NCBI RefSeq assembly: GCF_010727125.1
Contig: NZ_AP022564.1
Location: 682,001 to 746,000, forward strand
Origin: Mycolicibacter terrae
GTDB taxonomy: Bacteria > Actinomycetota > Actinomycetes > Mycobacteriales > Mycobacteriaceae
Direction of reading: 5' to 3'
DNA: 64,000 nt
Position 1 is the first letter of the stretch. Every line of letters begins with the position of its first letter. Below are positions 16,518-25,455 of this stretch, piece after piece. The translations under genes were made by a program, and so were the position numbers. The notes under the pieces are model-generated. The model searched no databases. It was not told the DNA's origin and saw only the letters and a program-made list of their open reading frames with translations.

Positions 16518-17753
16518 TCAGGCACCGGCCAGCGCTGGCGGCTTGGTGGCCGCCGGGTCCGGGTTGGCGATCGGCAGGCCCATGAATCGCCGGGCGTTGT
16601 CACCCATGAAGTCATAGGTGCGCCGCACCTCCATGCCCTCGGCATACTTCCAGAAGCCTTTCGGCTCGGCCAGGCCTTCGGGGTGTGGATAGTCGGATCC
16701 GAACAGCACCTTGTCCCAGCCGACGGTATCCACGACATCGGAGACGGCGCCCTCCCAGAACGGGCTGACCCAGATGTTGCGCCGGAACACCTCGTGCGGG
16801 TGCTCGGGGAAGTTCTGCGGCATCTTCTTGTACAGATCGCCGAAGTCGTGGAACAACGGGGCGATCCAGGAGCTGCCGTTCTCGACGCTGGCGATACGTA
16901 ACCTGGGGAAGCGGGTCAGGGTGCCGTGACAGATCAGCGCGGTGATCATGTCGGCGATCTCCCGATGGCCCAGCACCATCCAGCGGAATGCGCTTTGCGC
17001 CATGAAATTCTGGGTATAGGGCGGCTCCCACTTGCCGACGTAATCGTCGAGCGGCGGGAAGCTGGCGTGCAGGACTATCGGCAGGCCGGCCGCTTCCACA
17101 TCCCGCCAGAACGGGTCGAACTCCGGCAGCGCCGGCGAGCGCCAGCCGTGGACGCCGTTGACCGGCCCGGGTTTGATGAGCGCCACAGCGGCGCCGTGAT
17201 CGAGGATGTACTCCAGTTCGCGCTGGGCGCCGTCGACCTCGGAGAGGTTGATGATCGGCGTGGAGAAGACCCGGCCGTCGTAGTTGTAGGTCCAGTGCTC
17301 GGCCATCCACTGATTCAGCGCGTGAATGATGGCCGGCGTGAGCTCCGGGTCATCAGCGCTGGAGTGCTCCACCAGACTGGCCAGCGTCGGATAGTTGAGC
17401 GCCTCCACCACACCCTGGCGGTCGAGTTCGGCGACCCGGTCGGCGGGGTTGCGGGTGGCTGCCGGCGCCGCGATGGCGGGTCCCTGCATCTCGCGCAGGG
17501 TCAGTCCCTCGGTGTTCTCGCCGGCGAAGAACTTCTCGTGGGCGCCGGGGGCGGCGACCCGCTCGAACGTCGGGTTGGGGATGAAGTCGCTGACGCGGTT
17601 GTTGATGATGATCCGGGTCTGGCGGCCGATCTGCGCGAATTGAACTGCGCGGGAGTATTTCTCCGGCAGGTACTTGGTCAGCGCCTCGGGGGTTTCGTAC
17701 ATGTGCTGGTCGGCATCGAAGATCGGTGCGTCGCGGAACTGGCTGCCGCTCAT
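16518..17753 (-). CDS. Amidohydrolase-family protein (411 aa)
   Basis: A 411-residue amidohydrolase 2 family protein. FDADQHMYETPEAL supplies the N-terminal metal motif, VLHASFPP and LICHGTLTRFP the middle histidines, and FGSDYPHPEGLAEP the late aspartate. It is the distal gene of a minus-strand operon, DUF35 - thiolase - amidohydrolase, starting at 19337. The combination suggests that a ring-derived CoA thioester is cleaved by the thiolase/DUF35 pair and that this enzyme hydrolyses or decarboxylates an intermediate; that order is inference. Confidence 0.85.
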   Translation of the reverse strand: MSGSQFRDAPIFDADQHMYETPEALTKYLPEKYSRAVQFAQIGRQTRIIINNRVSDFIPNPTFERVAAPGAHEKFFAGENTEGLTLREMQGPAIAAPAATRNPADRVAELDRQGVVEALNYPTLASLVEHSSADDPELTPAIIHALNQWMAEHWTYNYDGRVFSTPIINLSEVDGAQRELEYILDHGAAVALIKPGPVNGVHGWRSPALPEFDPFWRDVEAAGLPIVLHASFPPLDDYVGKWEPPYTQNFMAQSAFRWMVLGHREIADMITALICHGTLTRFPRLRIASVENGSSWIAPLFHDFGDLYKKMPQNFPEHPHEVFRRNIWVSPFWEGAVSDVVDTVGWDKVLFGSDYPHPEGLAEPKGFWKYAEGMEVRRTYDFMGDNARRFMGLPIANPDPAATKPPALAGA

Positions 17754-17769
17754 AGGTGCCTCCCGGTCA

Positions 17770-18915
17770 CTAGCGGGTCAGGATGGTGGCCGCAGCGGTG
17801 CCCGGCGCCCCGTAGAGCTGGGCGAACCCCACTTTGGGCTCGCCCGGCACCTGGCGGTCACCGGCCTCGCCGCGCAGTTGGCGCACCAGCTCGTGCAGCT
17901 GACGCAGGCCCGAGGCGCCGATCGGCTCGCCGTTGGCGATCAGCCCGCCGTCGGTGTTGACCGGAAGCGACCCGGAGATCTCGGTCGCGCCCTCGGCGAG
18001 CAGCTTCTCCTGGTCGCCGTCGGCGCAGAAGCCGCACTCGGCCATGTGGATGATCTCCGCGCCGGCGTCGGTGTCCTGCAGCTGGATGACGTCGACGTCT
18101 TGCGGTGCCACGCCGGCCTTCTCGAACGCGGCGCGAGCGGCGTAGACGGTGGGCGCCACGTCCTCGGTGACCGGCGCGAAGGTGGTGTTGACCTCGTAGG
18201 CGCCGTAGCGGCGAGTACGGACTTCCACCGCGCGCAGGTACACCGGCTTGTCGGTGTAGCGGTGCGCGATGTCCGCGCGGCACATCACCACCGCTGCCGC
18301 CCCCTCATCGGGTGCGCAGAACATGTACTGCGTCAGCGGGTAGTTCAGCATCGTCGAGCCCAGGATCTCCTCCTCGGAGATCGGCTTGCGCCGAAACGCA
18401 TTCGGGTTCAGCGCCCCGTTGCGGAAGTTCTTGGCGGCGACCTTGGCCAATGTCTGTTGGGAGATACCGTGATCGTGCAGATACCGGTTGGCCTTCATGC
18501 CGAAGAACTGGGTGGTCAGGTACTGGCCGTTCTCGGCGTACCAGCGAGGCATCCCGACCAGCGCTGGATCCTCGGTGAACGCCCCGCGGGGATGCTTGTC
18601 GAGGCCGACGGCGATACCGATGTCGTAGTCGCCCAGCCGGATACCGTCCGCGCAGACCTTGGCGGCGCTGGCCGCCGTCGCGCAGGCGTTGAACACATTG
18701 GTGAACGGGATGCCCGACAGCCCGACCATGCCGACGATCGCATCCGGGTTGGCCACCGTCCAGCTGCCGCCGGTCGCGGCGCCGATGTCTTTCCAGTCCA
18801 CGCCGGCGTCGGCGACCGCGGCGAAGATGGCATCCACCCCCATCTGCATCGCAGACTTGCCCTCGAAGCGGCCGAACGGGTGCAATCCCACCCCGATGAT
18901 GGCGACATCGTTCAT
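17770..18915 (-). CDS. Thiolase-family protein (SCP2-thiolase-like), catalytic Cys present
   Basis: A 381-residue thiolase-superfamily protein. FNACATAASAA retains the nucleophilic cysteine. The GHPxGASG motif is changed to GEPIGASG, with glutamate in place of the histidine. VNTDGGLIANGEP and LRQLHELVRQLRGEAGDRQV match lipid-transfer/SCP2-type thiolases. Its start overlaps the stop of the upstream DUF35 gene (ATGA), and such pairs form one complex in known systems. Unlike the plus-strand paralogue at 13464 it could carry out true thiolytic cleavage, although the histidine change leaves doubt. Confidence 0.84.
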   Translation of the reverse strand: MNDVAIIGVGLHPFGRFEGKSAMQMGVDAIFAAVADAGVDWKDIGAATGGSWTVANPDAIVGMVGLSGIPFTNVFNACATAASAAKVCADGIRLGDYDIGIAVGLDKHPRGAFTEDPALVGMPRWYAENGQYLTTQFFGMKANRYLHDHGISQQTLAKVAAKNFRNGALNPNAFRRKPISEEEILGSTMLNYPLTQYMFCAPDEGAAAVVMCRADIAHRYTDKPVYLRAVEVRTRRYGAYEVNTTFAPVTEDVAPTVYAARAAFEKAGVAPQDVDVIQLQDTDAGAEIIHMAECGFCADGDQEKLLAEGATEISGSLPVNTDGGLIANGEPIGASGLRQLHELVRQLRGEAGDRQVPGEPKVGFAQLYGAPGTAAATILTR

Positions 18916-19337
18916 GCGCCCTGCTCCATCGGCCGGAACGCGAACGTGATGATCTCGGTGCCGTCGGCGTCAGTGGCGAACGGCACCATGGTCAGCTCCA
19001 CCGGCATACCGAACTCCAGCTTCTCAGGGTCGTTCTCGGTGAGCCGGCCTTCCACCCGCACGGCATCGCCGAGCTGCACCAGGCCCACTCCGAACGGGAC
19101 GAAGTCCTTCCCCGTCGGGCCCAGATACGGTGGGCCGGGCGGGAAACCCTGGGTGGTCCAGGCCACCAGGGTTCCGGTGCGCGGGAGCAGCTGCTGTGCC
19201 ATCTGGTCACCGCTGCAGCTCGGGCAGCGCGGCTGCGCTGGAAACACCGTGGCCTCGCAGTCCGCGCAGCGACTGCCGACCAGCTGCGGACTATCCGCCG
19301 GCCAGGTCGAGATATCGGGAGCTAGCGCCTTCTGCAT
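18912..19337 (-). CDS. DUF35 / OB-fold protein with intact zinc ribbon
   Basis: A 141-residue DUF35 protein. The N-terminal zinc ribbon is complete (RCADC, then RCPSC about twelve residues later), and an OB-fold follows (GTLVAWTTQGFPPG, FVPFGVGLVQL). The ATG at 19337 lies behind GGAGG and gives MQKALAPDIS; an upstream in-frame codon is less likely. It is the promoter-proximal gene of the minus-strand operon and the likely partner of the following thiolase. The operator-like palindrome at 19364-19380 is immediately upstream. Confidence 0.86.
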   Translation of the reverse strand: MQKALAPDISTWPADSPQLVGSRCADCEATVFPAQPRCPSCSGDQMAQQLLPRTGTLVAWTTQGFPPGPPYLGPTGKDFVPFGVGLVQLGDAVRVEGRLTENDPEKLEFGMPVELTMVPFATDADGTEIITFAFRPMEQGA

Positions 19338-19363
19338 GGAACCTCCGCGCAACGGGTCTATTA

Positions 19364-19380
19364 ACTGTAATGCTTACAGT
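19364..19380. promoter_or_regulatory. Operator-like palindrome ACTGTAA-TGC-TTACAGT (site A)
   Basis: Perfect seven-base arms with a 3-bp spacer lie between the divergent DUF35 (start 19337) and extended SDR (start 19421) genes. The same arms recur at 22494, 25461 and, degenerate, at 27631 and 33309. The form is that expected of a TetR-type dimer site. Confidence 0.72.
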
Positions 19381-19420
19381 AATGTACGCTAGCGCAGGTT
19401 GAACAGCGGGGTTTGAGGCG

Positions 19421-20437
19421 ATGACAGCGAACAACGAATCGGCCGGGCGACGCCGGGGCCTCGTCATGGGCGCCAGCGGCAACGTCGGCGCCTGTGTCAC
19501 CCGGCAGTTGGTCGCCCGCGGCGACGACGTGCGCGTGCTGTTGCGCCGTTCGAGTTCCACCAAGGGCATCGACGGACTTGACGTGCAGCGGTGCTACGGC
19601 GACATCTTCGACACCGCGGCCGTCGCCGCGGCCATGGCAGACCGTGACGTGGTGTACTACTGCGTCGTCGACACCCGCGCGGAACTCCGTGATCCCGCAC
19701 CGCTGTTTCGCACCAACGTCGAGGGGCTGCGCAATGTCTTGGAGGTGGCCGCGGATGCCGACCTCGACAAGTTCGTCTTCCTGAGCACCATCGGCACTAT
19801 CGCGGTGGGGCGCAACGGCGAAACCGTGGACGAGGAAACGCCGTTCAACTGGGCCGACCAAGGTGGGGCCTACATCGCCTCCCGTCGTGAGGCGGAGCGG
19901 CTGGTGCTGTCCTACACGGCCGACCGCGGCGTGCCGGCAGTCGTCACGAACGTGTCGAATCCGTACGGTCCGCCGGACTGGCAGCCGCGCCAGGGCATGC
20001 TCGTCCAGCTGGCGGCGCAGGGGAGGATGCCGGCCTACGCGCGTGGTGTGGGATCGGAGGTGGTGGGCATCGACGATGCCGCCCGAGGCATGATCCTGGC
20101 CGCCGAACGGGGGCGGATCGGCCAGCGCTACATCATCTCCGAGCGGTACATGAGTCAGCGCGAGATGCTCACCATCGCCGCTCACGAGGTCGGGGCAACG
20201 CCGCCCCGCTTCGGCGTACCGATGGCGGTGTTGCATATCGCCGGGCATCTCGTCGGGGCGCTGGGGGCGCTGTTGCGCCGAGACTTCGCGTTCACCGCAA
20301 CGGGTGCCCGGCTCATGGCGTTGACGTCGCCGGCCGACCACAGCAAGGCCACCCGCGAACTGGGCTGGCATCCGGAACCGACCGAGGACGCGATCCGGCG
20401 CGCCGCCAAGTTCTACCTGGAGCGCAGCAAGACATGA
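19421..20437 (+). CDS. Extended SDR (epimerase/dehydratase-like), paralogue of 10207
   Basis: A 338-residue extended SDR with GASGNVGACVTRQLVARGDDV at the cofactor site. The middle and C-terminal segments follow its paralogue at 10207 closely (VDTRAELRDPAPLFRTNVEGL, GQRYIISERYMSQRE). The active-site motif is AYIASRREAE, again YxxxR instead of YxxxK. It is divergent from the DUF35-thiolase-amidohydrolase operon across a shared operator-like palindrome and overlaps the thioesterase gene downstream (ATGA). A 3-hydroxy/keto transformation on a ring substrate is plausible. Confidence 0.82.
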   Translation: MTANNESAGRRRGLVMGASGNVGACVTRQLVARGDDVRVLLRRSSSTKGIDGLDVQRCYGDIFDTAAVAAAMADRDVVYYCVVDTRAELRDPAPLFRTNVEGLRNVLEVAADADLDKFVFLSTIGTIAVGRNGETVDEETPFNWADQGGAYIASRREAERLVLSYTADRGVPAVVTNVSNPYGPPDWQPRQGMLVQLAAQGRMPAYARGVGSEVVGIDDAARGMILAAERGRIGQRYIISERYMSQREMLTIAAHEVGATPPRFGVPMAVLHIAGHLVGALGALLRRDFAFTATGARLMALTSPADHSKATRELGWHPEPTEDAIRRAAKFYLERSKT

Positions 20438-21231
20438 TCCCGTTCACGGTTCGCCGCGACAACGACCTGGTGCCCAATCCCATCGCCCACGGCGGGTGGG
20501 GGCCGACACTGGGGGGACAGGTGGTCGGTGGCCTGTTGGCCCGCGCCGTCGAGCAACACGTGCCCGAAAACGACCTGCAGCCCGCGCGACTCACCGTCGA
20601 GATCCTGCGCCGGGTGGCCACCGAGCCGCTGCGAGTCACCGCGTCGGTGGTCCGCGCCGGGTCGCGGATGCGCGCGATAGACGCCGCGATGACGCAGGAC
20701 GGCGAACTGGTGGCCCGCGCATCGGCACTGTATCTGCGGCGTGGCACCCAGCCCGACGGTGAGTTCTACACCACCGATGTCACGATGCCCTCGGCGCCGG
20801 TGGAGCCTGCGAGTTTCGACGAATCCGTGCCGATGTTCATCCAGACCTACGGCAGCGACGACGGTGGCCGTTTCCCGTGGCAGCACGCCGGTCCGCGCTA
20901 CGCGTGGCTGCGCGAGATCCGTGATCTGGTCGACGGCGAAGAACTCACGCCGTTCGTGCGGGCCGCGATGGCCGTCGACGTCACCGCCTCGCTGACGAAC
21001 TTCAGCACCAAGGGACTGGCGTTCATCAACGCCGACTACACCCTGACACTGAGCAGGCTGCCGGTCGGCCCCTATATCGGGCTGGCGTCGCTGACCCACT
21101 ACAGCGACGCGGGCGTGGCGACTGGCAGCGCCGCGCTGTTCGACACGTCCGGCCCGATCGGCAACGGTGTATCGACTGCCATCGCGAACTTCAACTTCGA
21201 TCCGAGCAGAGAGAAATCTGCGGCAGGCTAG
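20434..21231 (+). CDS. Double-hotdog acyl-CoA thioesterase-family protein
   Basis: A 265-residue protein with two hotdog repeats in the manner of TesB-like thioesterases: an N-terminal AHGGWGPTLGGQVVGGLLARA helix and a second half from about residue 140 ending in a DFSTKGLAFINADYTLTL-like strand (NFSTKGLAFINADY). It may hydrolyse acyl-CoA to regulate CoA supply or release a product. It overlaps the upstream extended SDR by 4 bp. Its TAG stop overlaps the complementary stop of the convergent CoA-transferase. Confidence 0.8.
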   Translation: MIPFTVRRDNDLVPNPIAHGGWGPTLGGQVVGGLLARAVEQHVPENDLQPARLTVEILRRVATEPLRVTASVVRAGSRMRAIDAAMTQDGELVARASALYLRRGTQPDGEFYTTDVTMPSAPVEPASFDESVPMFIQTYGSDDGGRFPWQHAGPRYAWLREIRDLVDGEELTPFVRAAMAVDVTASLTNFSTKGLAFINADYTLTLSRLPVGPYIGLASLTHYSDAGVATGSAALFDTSGPIGNGVSTAIANFNFDPSREKSAAG

Positions 21232-22442
21232 GCGATAGCGCCGGACTCCTTCAGCTTTTCGATGCGGTCCCAGTCGATTCCGAGTTCCATCAACACCGTC
21301 TCGGTGTGCTCGGACGCCTGCGGAGCGCGGGTGGTTTCCAGCGGCTCGTGGTTGAACTGCACCGGACCTCGGACCACCTTGAACGCCGGCCCGCCATCGC
21401 CGGCCTCGACCTCCACGATCATGTCGTTGGCGATGGCCTGCTCGTCGGAGCCGAGATCGACCAGGCTCTGGAACGGCGCCCACTGACCCTTCATGGTCTT
21501 GAGGTGCTGACGCCAGTATTCGAACGGCTTGGCGCCGATCGCGGCGACGATCAACTCACTGGCCGCATCGGCGTTCTCCATCAACGGCAGCACGTCGGAG
21601 AAACGGGGGTCGTCGGCGGCCTCGGGAATACCGAGGTGCTCGAAGGTGTCCCGGATGTACCCGGTTGGGCTAACGATGCACAGGTTGATGGTGCCGCCAT
21701 CAGAGGTGGTGTAGTTGCCCAGGAACGGATTCGCCGGGGAACCACCGGATTGCGGCATCAGCGAGCGCATGGCCTCGCCGGTCTCCATCCCCTGCGTCAC
21801 GCTGGCGCCGGCCGCCCACCACGCGGTGGACAGCAGCGATACATCGACCTCGAGCGCCTCCCCGGTGCGTTCCCGATGCAGCAGCGCCGCGGCTATACCG
21901 CCGGCGATGTTCATGCCGCCGACCGAGTCGCCGAACGCGGGAATCCCCTGGGACAGCGGCGCTCCCAGTTCTTCTGGGCTCAGCGCGTGGCCCACGCCGC
22001 TGCGGGTCCAGAACGCGGTGCCGTCGAAACCGCCGATGTCGCGCTCCGGGCCCTTGTCGCCGTACGCGCTGCCGCGCGCGTAGATGATGTTCGGGTTCGC
22101 GGCACGAATGTGCTCGACGTCGAACCGGTTCTTCTGCCGTGCCCGCGGAAGGTAGTTGGTCAGGAAGACGTCCGCGGTCGCGGCGAGTTCGTAGAGCACC
22201 TGCTGCCCGTCGGGGGTCGAGACATCGATGCCGACGCTGCGCTTGCCGCGGTTGGGATGCTCGATCAGCGGATGCCGGTCGGGGTCGAGTTCGAAACCGC
22301 CCATCCGGATGAATCCGCGCTGGGTGTCGCCGCGCACCGGGTGCTCGACCTTGATGACGTCGGCGCCCCAGTCGGCCAGGATCGCCCCGGCTGCCGGGAC
22401 GAACGTGAACTGCGCGACCTCCAGTACTCGGAAGCCGTCCAT
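21228..22442 (-). CDS. CaiB/BaiF family III CoA-transferase
   Basis: A 404-residue family III CoA-transferase. MDGFRVLEVAQFTFVPAAGAILADWGADVIKVEHP is the characteristic N-terminus, and ARGSAYGDKGPERDIGGFDGTAFW contains the predicted catalytic aspartate. It should move CoA between a donor acyl-CoA and a free acid, or racemise a 2-methylacyl-CoA if MCR/AMACR-like. An in-frame TTG twelve bases upstream with a better AGGAG site is an alternative start. Its promoter faces the aldehyde dehydrogenase promoter across operator site B, where TAGAAT (22489-22494, minus strand) is a plausible -10. Confidence 0.88.
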   Translation of the reverse strand: MDGFRVLEVAQFTFVPAAGAILADWGADVIKVEHPVRGDTQRGFIRMGGFELDPDRHPLIEHPNRGKRSVGIDVSTPDGQQVLYELAATADVFLTNYLPRARQKNRFDVEHIRAANPNIIYARGSAYGDKGPERDIGGFDGTAFWTRSGVGHALSPEELGAPLSQGIPAFGDSVGGMNIAGGIAAALLHRERTGEALEVDVSLLSTAWWAAGASVTQGMETGEAMRSLMPQSGGSPANPFLGNYTTSDGGTINLCIVSPTGYIRDTFEHLGIPEAADDPRFSDVLPLMENADAASELIVAAIGAKPFEYWRQHLKTMKGQWAPFQSLVDLGSDEQAIANDMIVEVEAGDGGPAFKVVRGPVQFNHEPLETTRAPQASEHTETVLMELGIDWDRIEKLKESGAIA

Positions 22443-22487
22443 GACCTTGGTCAACTCGGCACGCTCCTGACATCCGACCAATTGGAG

Positions 22488-22510
22488 TATTCTACTGTAA
22501 TGGTTACGGT
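22488..22510. promoter_or_regulatory. Operator-like palindrome with overlapping -10 boxes (site B)
   Basis: ACTGTAA-TGG-TTACGGT spans 22494-22510, with one mismatch in the right arm. TATTCT at 22488-22493 is a forward -10 placed six bases before the ATG at 22500, and TAGAAT on the reverse strand overlaps it. Bound repressor would block both divergent promoters. Confidence 0.68.
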
Positions 22511-24056
22511 TGGGCATCCGAAAGACGCCGGCGACGTTACGGCCACCAGTGTCGAGATCGGCGAACGGGCCGCGGCGGCCGCCGAGCCGCGGATGCTGAT
22601 CGACGGCAAACTGGTCGACGCGGCATCGGGTGCGCAGTTCGACAACATCGCGCCGGCGACCGGGCGGGTGCTGGGCGCCACCGCGGCCGCCGATGCCGCC
22701 GACATGGAACGGGCCGTCGGCGCCGCCCGGCGAGCGTTCGACGACACCGACTGGGCGACCAACCGGGAACTGCGCAAGCGATGCCTCCAGCAGTTGCAGT
22801 CCGCACTGGAGGGCGAACAGCAGGAGTTGCGCACCGAGCTGATCGCCGAAGTGGGCTGTCCAGTGATGACGACCCAACTGGCACAGCTGGATTGGCCGCT
22901 GGCCGACGCGCTGCGGTACCCGGCACGGCTGATCGATGAGTTCGAGTGGGAGCGGCCGTTGCAGGGCGGCGGGCTGTTCGGTGAGCGCAATATGCGCACG
23001 GTGGTCAAGGAGCCGGTCGGAGTGGTGGCGGCCATCACCCCGTCCAACTTCCCGATCGAGGTGATCCTCAACAAGCTGGGGCCGGCATTGGCGGCCGGCA
23101 ACACCGTCGTGCTCAAGCCCGACCCGAACACGCCGTGGAACGCCACCCGGCTCGGCCGGCTGGTCGCCGAGCACACCGACATCCCCGCCGGCGTGCTCAA
23201 CGTGGTGCCCACGGGATCCAACGAGGTGGCCGGTTTGCTCGGCACCGATCCCCGCGTCGACATGATCTCCTTCACCGGATCCACCGCCGTGGGCAAGCTG
23301 CTGGCACGCCAGAGCGCCGACACCATGAAGCGCACTTTCCTTGAACTGGGCGGGAAGTCGGCGCTGATCGTGCTCGACGACGCCGACCCGGCCAAGGTGA
23401 TCCCGGGTGCGGTCGGAGTGTGCGTGCATGCCGGGCAGGCCTGCGCGGCCACCACCCGGATGCTGGTGCACACCTCGCTCTACGACGGGGTGGTCGCCGC
23501 GGTCACCGCGGCGTTCGCGGGGGTAACGGTCGGTGACCCCGTGCTGCCGCAGACCCTGGTGGGTCCGCTGATCAGCGCCGCGCAGCAGCAGCGGGTGCTC
23601 GATGCGATTGCACAAGCCCGCCGCGACGGCGCTGAGATCACCACCGGTGGTGGGGAAGTCACGGATCTGCCGGGCGAGCTGGCGGGTGGGTACTACGTGC
23701 AGCCGACGGTGATCGTCGGCGTCGACAACAGCGCGGCCATTGCCCAACAGGAGGTGTTCGGCCCGGTGCTGGTGATCCTGCCGTTCGGTGATGACGACGA
23801 GGCGGTGCGGATCGCTAACGACAGCGCCTACGGCCTGGCCGGCGCGGTGGTGTCGGCGTCACGCGAGCGGGCCATGGCCGTGGCCCGCCGGGTGCGGACC
23901 GGGGCCATCGGCGTCAACGGTGGCATGTACTACGGCGCCGACGCGCCGTTCGGCGGCTACAAGAGCAGCGGCTGGGGTAGGCAGTGCGGGGTCGAGGGGT
24001 TCTCGCAGTACCTGGAGACCAAGACCATCGGCTACCGCAAACCGCGGGGGGCCTGA
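22500..24056 (+). CDS. Aldehyde dehydrogenase
   Basis: A 518-residue NAD(P)-dependent aldehyde dehydrogenase. AITPSNFPIEVILNKLGPALAAGN lines the cofactor groove, LELGGKSA carries the general-base glutamate, and HAGQACAATTRM the catalytic cysteine. The PFGGYKSSGWGRQCG C-terminal motif is complete. The ATG at 22500 lies six bases after a TATTCT -10, which suggests a leaderless mRNA; a shorter start at 22593 (MLIDGKLVD) would begin nearer the family consensus. It probably oxidises an aldehyde made by the retro-aldol step or P450 oxidation. Confidence 0.9.
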   Translation: MVTVGHPKDAGDVTATSVEIGERAAAAAEPRMLIDGKLVDAASGAQFDNIAPATGRVLGATAAADAADMERAVGAARRAFDDTDWATNRELRKRCLQQLQSALEGEQQELRTELIAEVGCPVMTTQLAQLDWPLADALRYPARLIDEFEWERPLQGGGLFGERNMRTVVKEPVGVVAAITPSNFPIEVILNKLGPALAAGNTVVLKPDPNTPWNATRLGRLVAEHTDIPAGVLNVVPTGSNEVAGLLGTDPRVDMISFTGSTAVGKLLARQSADTMKRTFLELGGKSALIVLDDADPAKVIPGAVGVCVHAGQACAATTRMLVHTSLYDGVVAAVTAAFAGVTVGDPVLPQTLVGPLISAAQQQRVLDAIAQARRDGAEITTGGGEVTDLPGELAGGYYVQPTVIVGVDNSAAIAQQEVFGPVLVILPFGDDDEAVRIANDSAYGLAGAVVSASRERAMAVARRVRTGAIGVNGGMYYGADAPFGGYKSSGWGRQCGVEGFSQYLETKTIGYRKPRGA

Positions 24057-24141
24057 GTCCCCCGCCGCGCCGTGTACCCCGCGTCGGGCTCCGGTTCGGG
24101 CGTCTGGCGAGTTTCGACCATAGGCGTTTGTGCCCGGCTTG

Positions 24142-24188
24142 TAGCGACAATTCCTGCCGCGGGCGAGGTTCGGCGCAAATTGTCGCTA
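24142..24188. terminator. Perfect 11-bp inverted repeat between convergent genes
   Basis: TAGCGACAATT (24142-24152) and AATTGTCGCTA (24178-24188) are perfect complements around a 25-nt GC-rich loop. The hairpin lies in the 163-bp gap between the aldehyde dehydrogenase and the convergent P450. It could end transcription in both directions, but it lacks a U tract and might be an interspersed palindrome. Confidence 0.5.
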
Positions 24189-24219
24189 TGAGGCGGTCAA
24201 ACGTCTTACCGTCCGCAGC

Positions 24220-25431
24220 TCACTTGCTGGTGAACATCACCGGCAGCGACCGCGGCGAGCGGAACGGTTGGCCGTAGATGTGCGTGTTGTCGTCGGTCAC
24301 CAGAGTGATGTCGCCGAGCCGGCCCAGCAGGCGCTCCATCGCAACGCGCATCTCCATGCGGGCCAGATGCAGGCCCATGCAGGTGTGCTCGCCGGCGGCG
24401 AACGTGATGTGCGGAATCCATTTGCGGGAGATGTCGAACTGCTCCGAACGCTCCCACCGGGTCTCGTCCCGGTTGGCCGACCCGATGCACACATCGACGA
24501 CGGCGCCGGCCGGAATCGGCACACCGGCGACCTCGGTGTCGCGGATCGCGGTGCGCTGCACGGTGGTCAGCGGGGTTTCGTAGCGCAGCCCCTCCTCGAT
24601 GGCGGGGCCGATCAGGTCGTGGTCGGCCCGTACGGCGGCGAACTGGTCGGGATGGGTCAGCAGCAGATAGAGCAGGTTGCTGGTGGCCCGATAGGTGGTC
24701 TCCAGCCCGGCCGGCAGCAGCAGCCGCAGGAACGAGTAGATCGCCTCGTCGCTCAACTTCTCGCCGTCGATCTCGGCAGTGACCAGATCGCCGATGATAT
24801 CTGCGGTCGGGTGCGATTTGCGTCTGTCCATCTGGTCGAGAAAGTAGTCCTTCAACGCCGCGGACGCGCTGAACGCACGCTCGTAATTGACGGTGTAGCT
24901 GATCAGCTCGATCGCTCGCTGCCGAAACCACGGTAGGTCCTCTTCGGGAAGGCCCAGCAACTTGGAGATGACGCGGGTGGGGAACTCGAAGGTGAACCCG
25001 GCCACCAGATCCGCGGTTCCGGCGTCGATGAACTCATCGATCAGGGCGTTACAGACGGGCCGCACCACGTCCGGTTCCCAGTGCACCAACGATTTCCGCT
25101 TGAAGGCCGAGGACACCAGGTTGCGGTGTTTGCGGTGCGGCTCACCCTCCATCGCCAGGATGGTGGGCCCCAGGAACAGCCCGATCGTCATGTCGTAGAT
25201 GCGCGAGTTGAAGGAATCCGCCTCGCGGAACACCTGGTTGACTGCTTCAAAAGAGACAGCGGCGAACGACGTCTTCGGTCGCAGGGAGTCCGGGGTCTTG
25301 GAGTAGTCCATGACCGTTCCGGGGAAGATGCCCGCCTCGCGGCGCTTGACCTCGAAGTACGGGTACGGGTCCCGGATGAAGCCGGCCGGCTTGTCGAGTG
25401 TGGTGGCGGCGCCGTCAACCTGGCTCTCCAC
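24220..25431 (-). CDS. Cytochrome P450
   Basis: A 403-residue bacterial-type P450. FAAGEHTCMG is the haem-thiolate loop, with cysteine as axial ligand, and LLLPAGLETTYRA is the oxygen-binding I-helix with glutamate in place of the usual aspartate. It needs a ferredoxin and reductase, not encoded in this window. The GTG at 25431 follows GGGAGG. Site C and a reverse-strand TATTCT -10 lie directly upstream, so it has its own promoter rather than reading through from the next P450. Confidence 0.92.
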   Translation of the reverse strand: MESQVDGAATTLDKPAGFIRDPYPYFEVKRREAGIFPGTVMDYSKTPDSLRPKTSFAAVSFEAVNQVFREADSFNSRIYDMTIGLFLGPTILAMEGEPHRKHRNLVSSAFKRKSLVHWEPDVVRPVCNALIDEFIDAGTADLVAGFTFEFPTRVISKLLGLPEEDLPWFRQRAIELISYTVNYERAFSASAALKDYFLDQMDRRKSHPTADIIGDLVTAEIDGEKLSDEAIYSFLRLLLPAGLETTYRATSNLLYLLLTHPDQFAAVRADHDLIGPAIEEGLRYETPLTTVQRTAIRDTEVAGVPIPAGAVVDVCIGSANRDETRWERSEQFDISRKWIPHITFAAGEHTCMGLHLARMEMRVAMERLLGRLGDITLVTDDNTHIYGQPFRSPRSLPVMFTSK

Positions 25432-25455
25432 GACTGGCCTCCCGTCTGGCTGAGT

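Noticed and set aside
21306..22499. Long in-frame extension upstream of the aldehyde dehydrogenase
   Set aside because: The extension is antisense to the CoA-transferase; the enzyme homology begins at about 22593 and the promoter lies at 22488.
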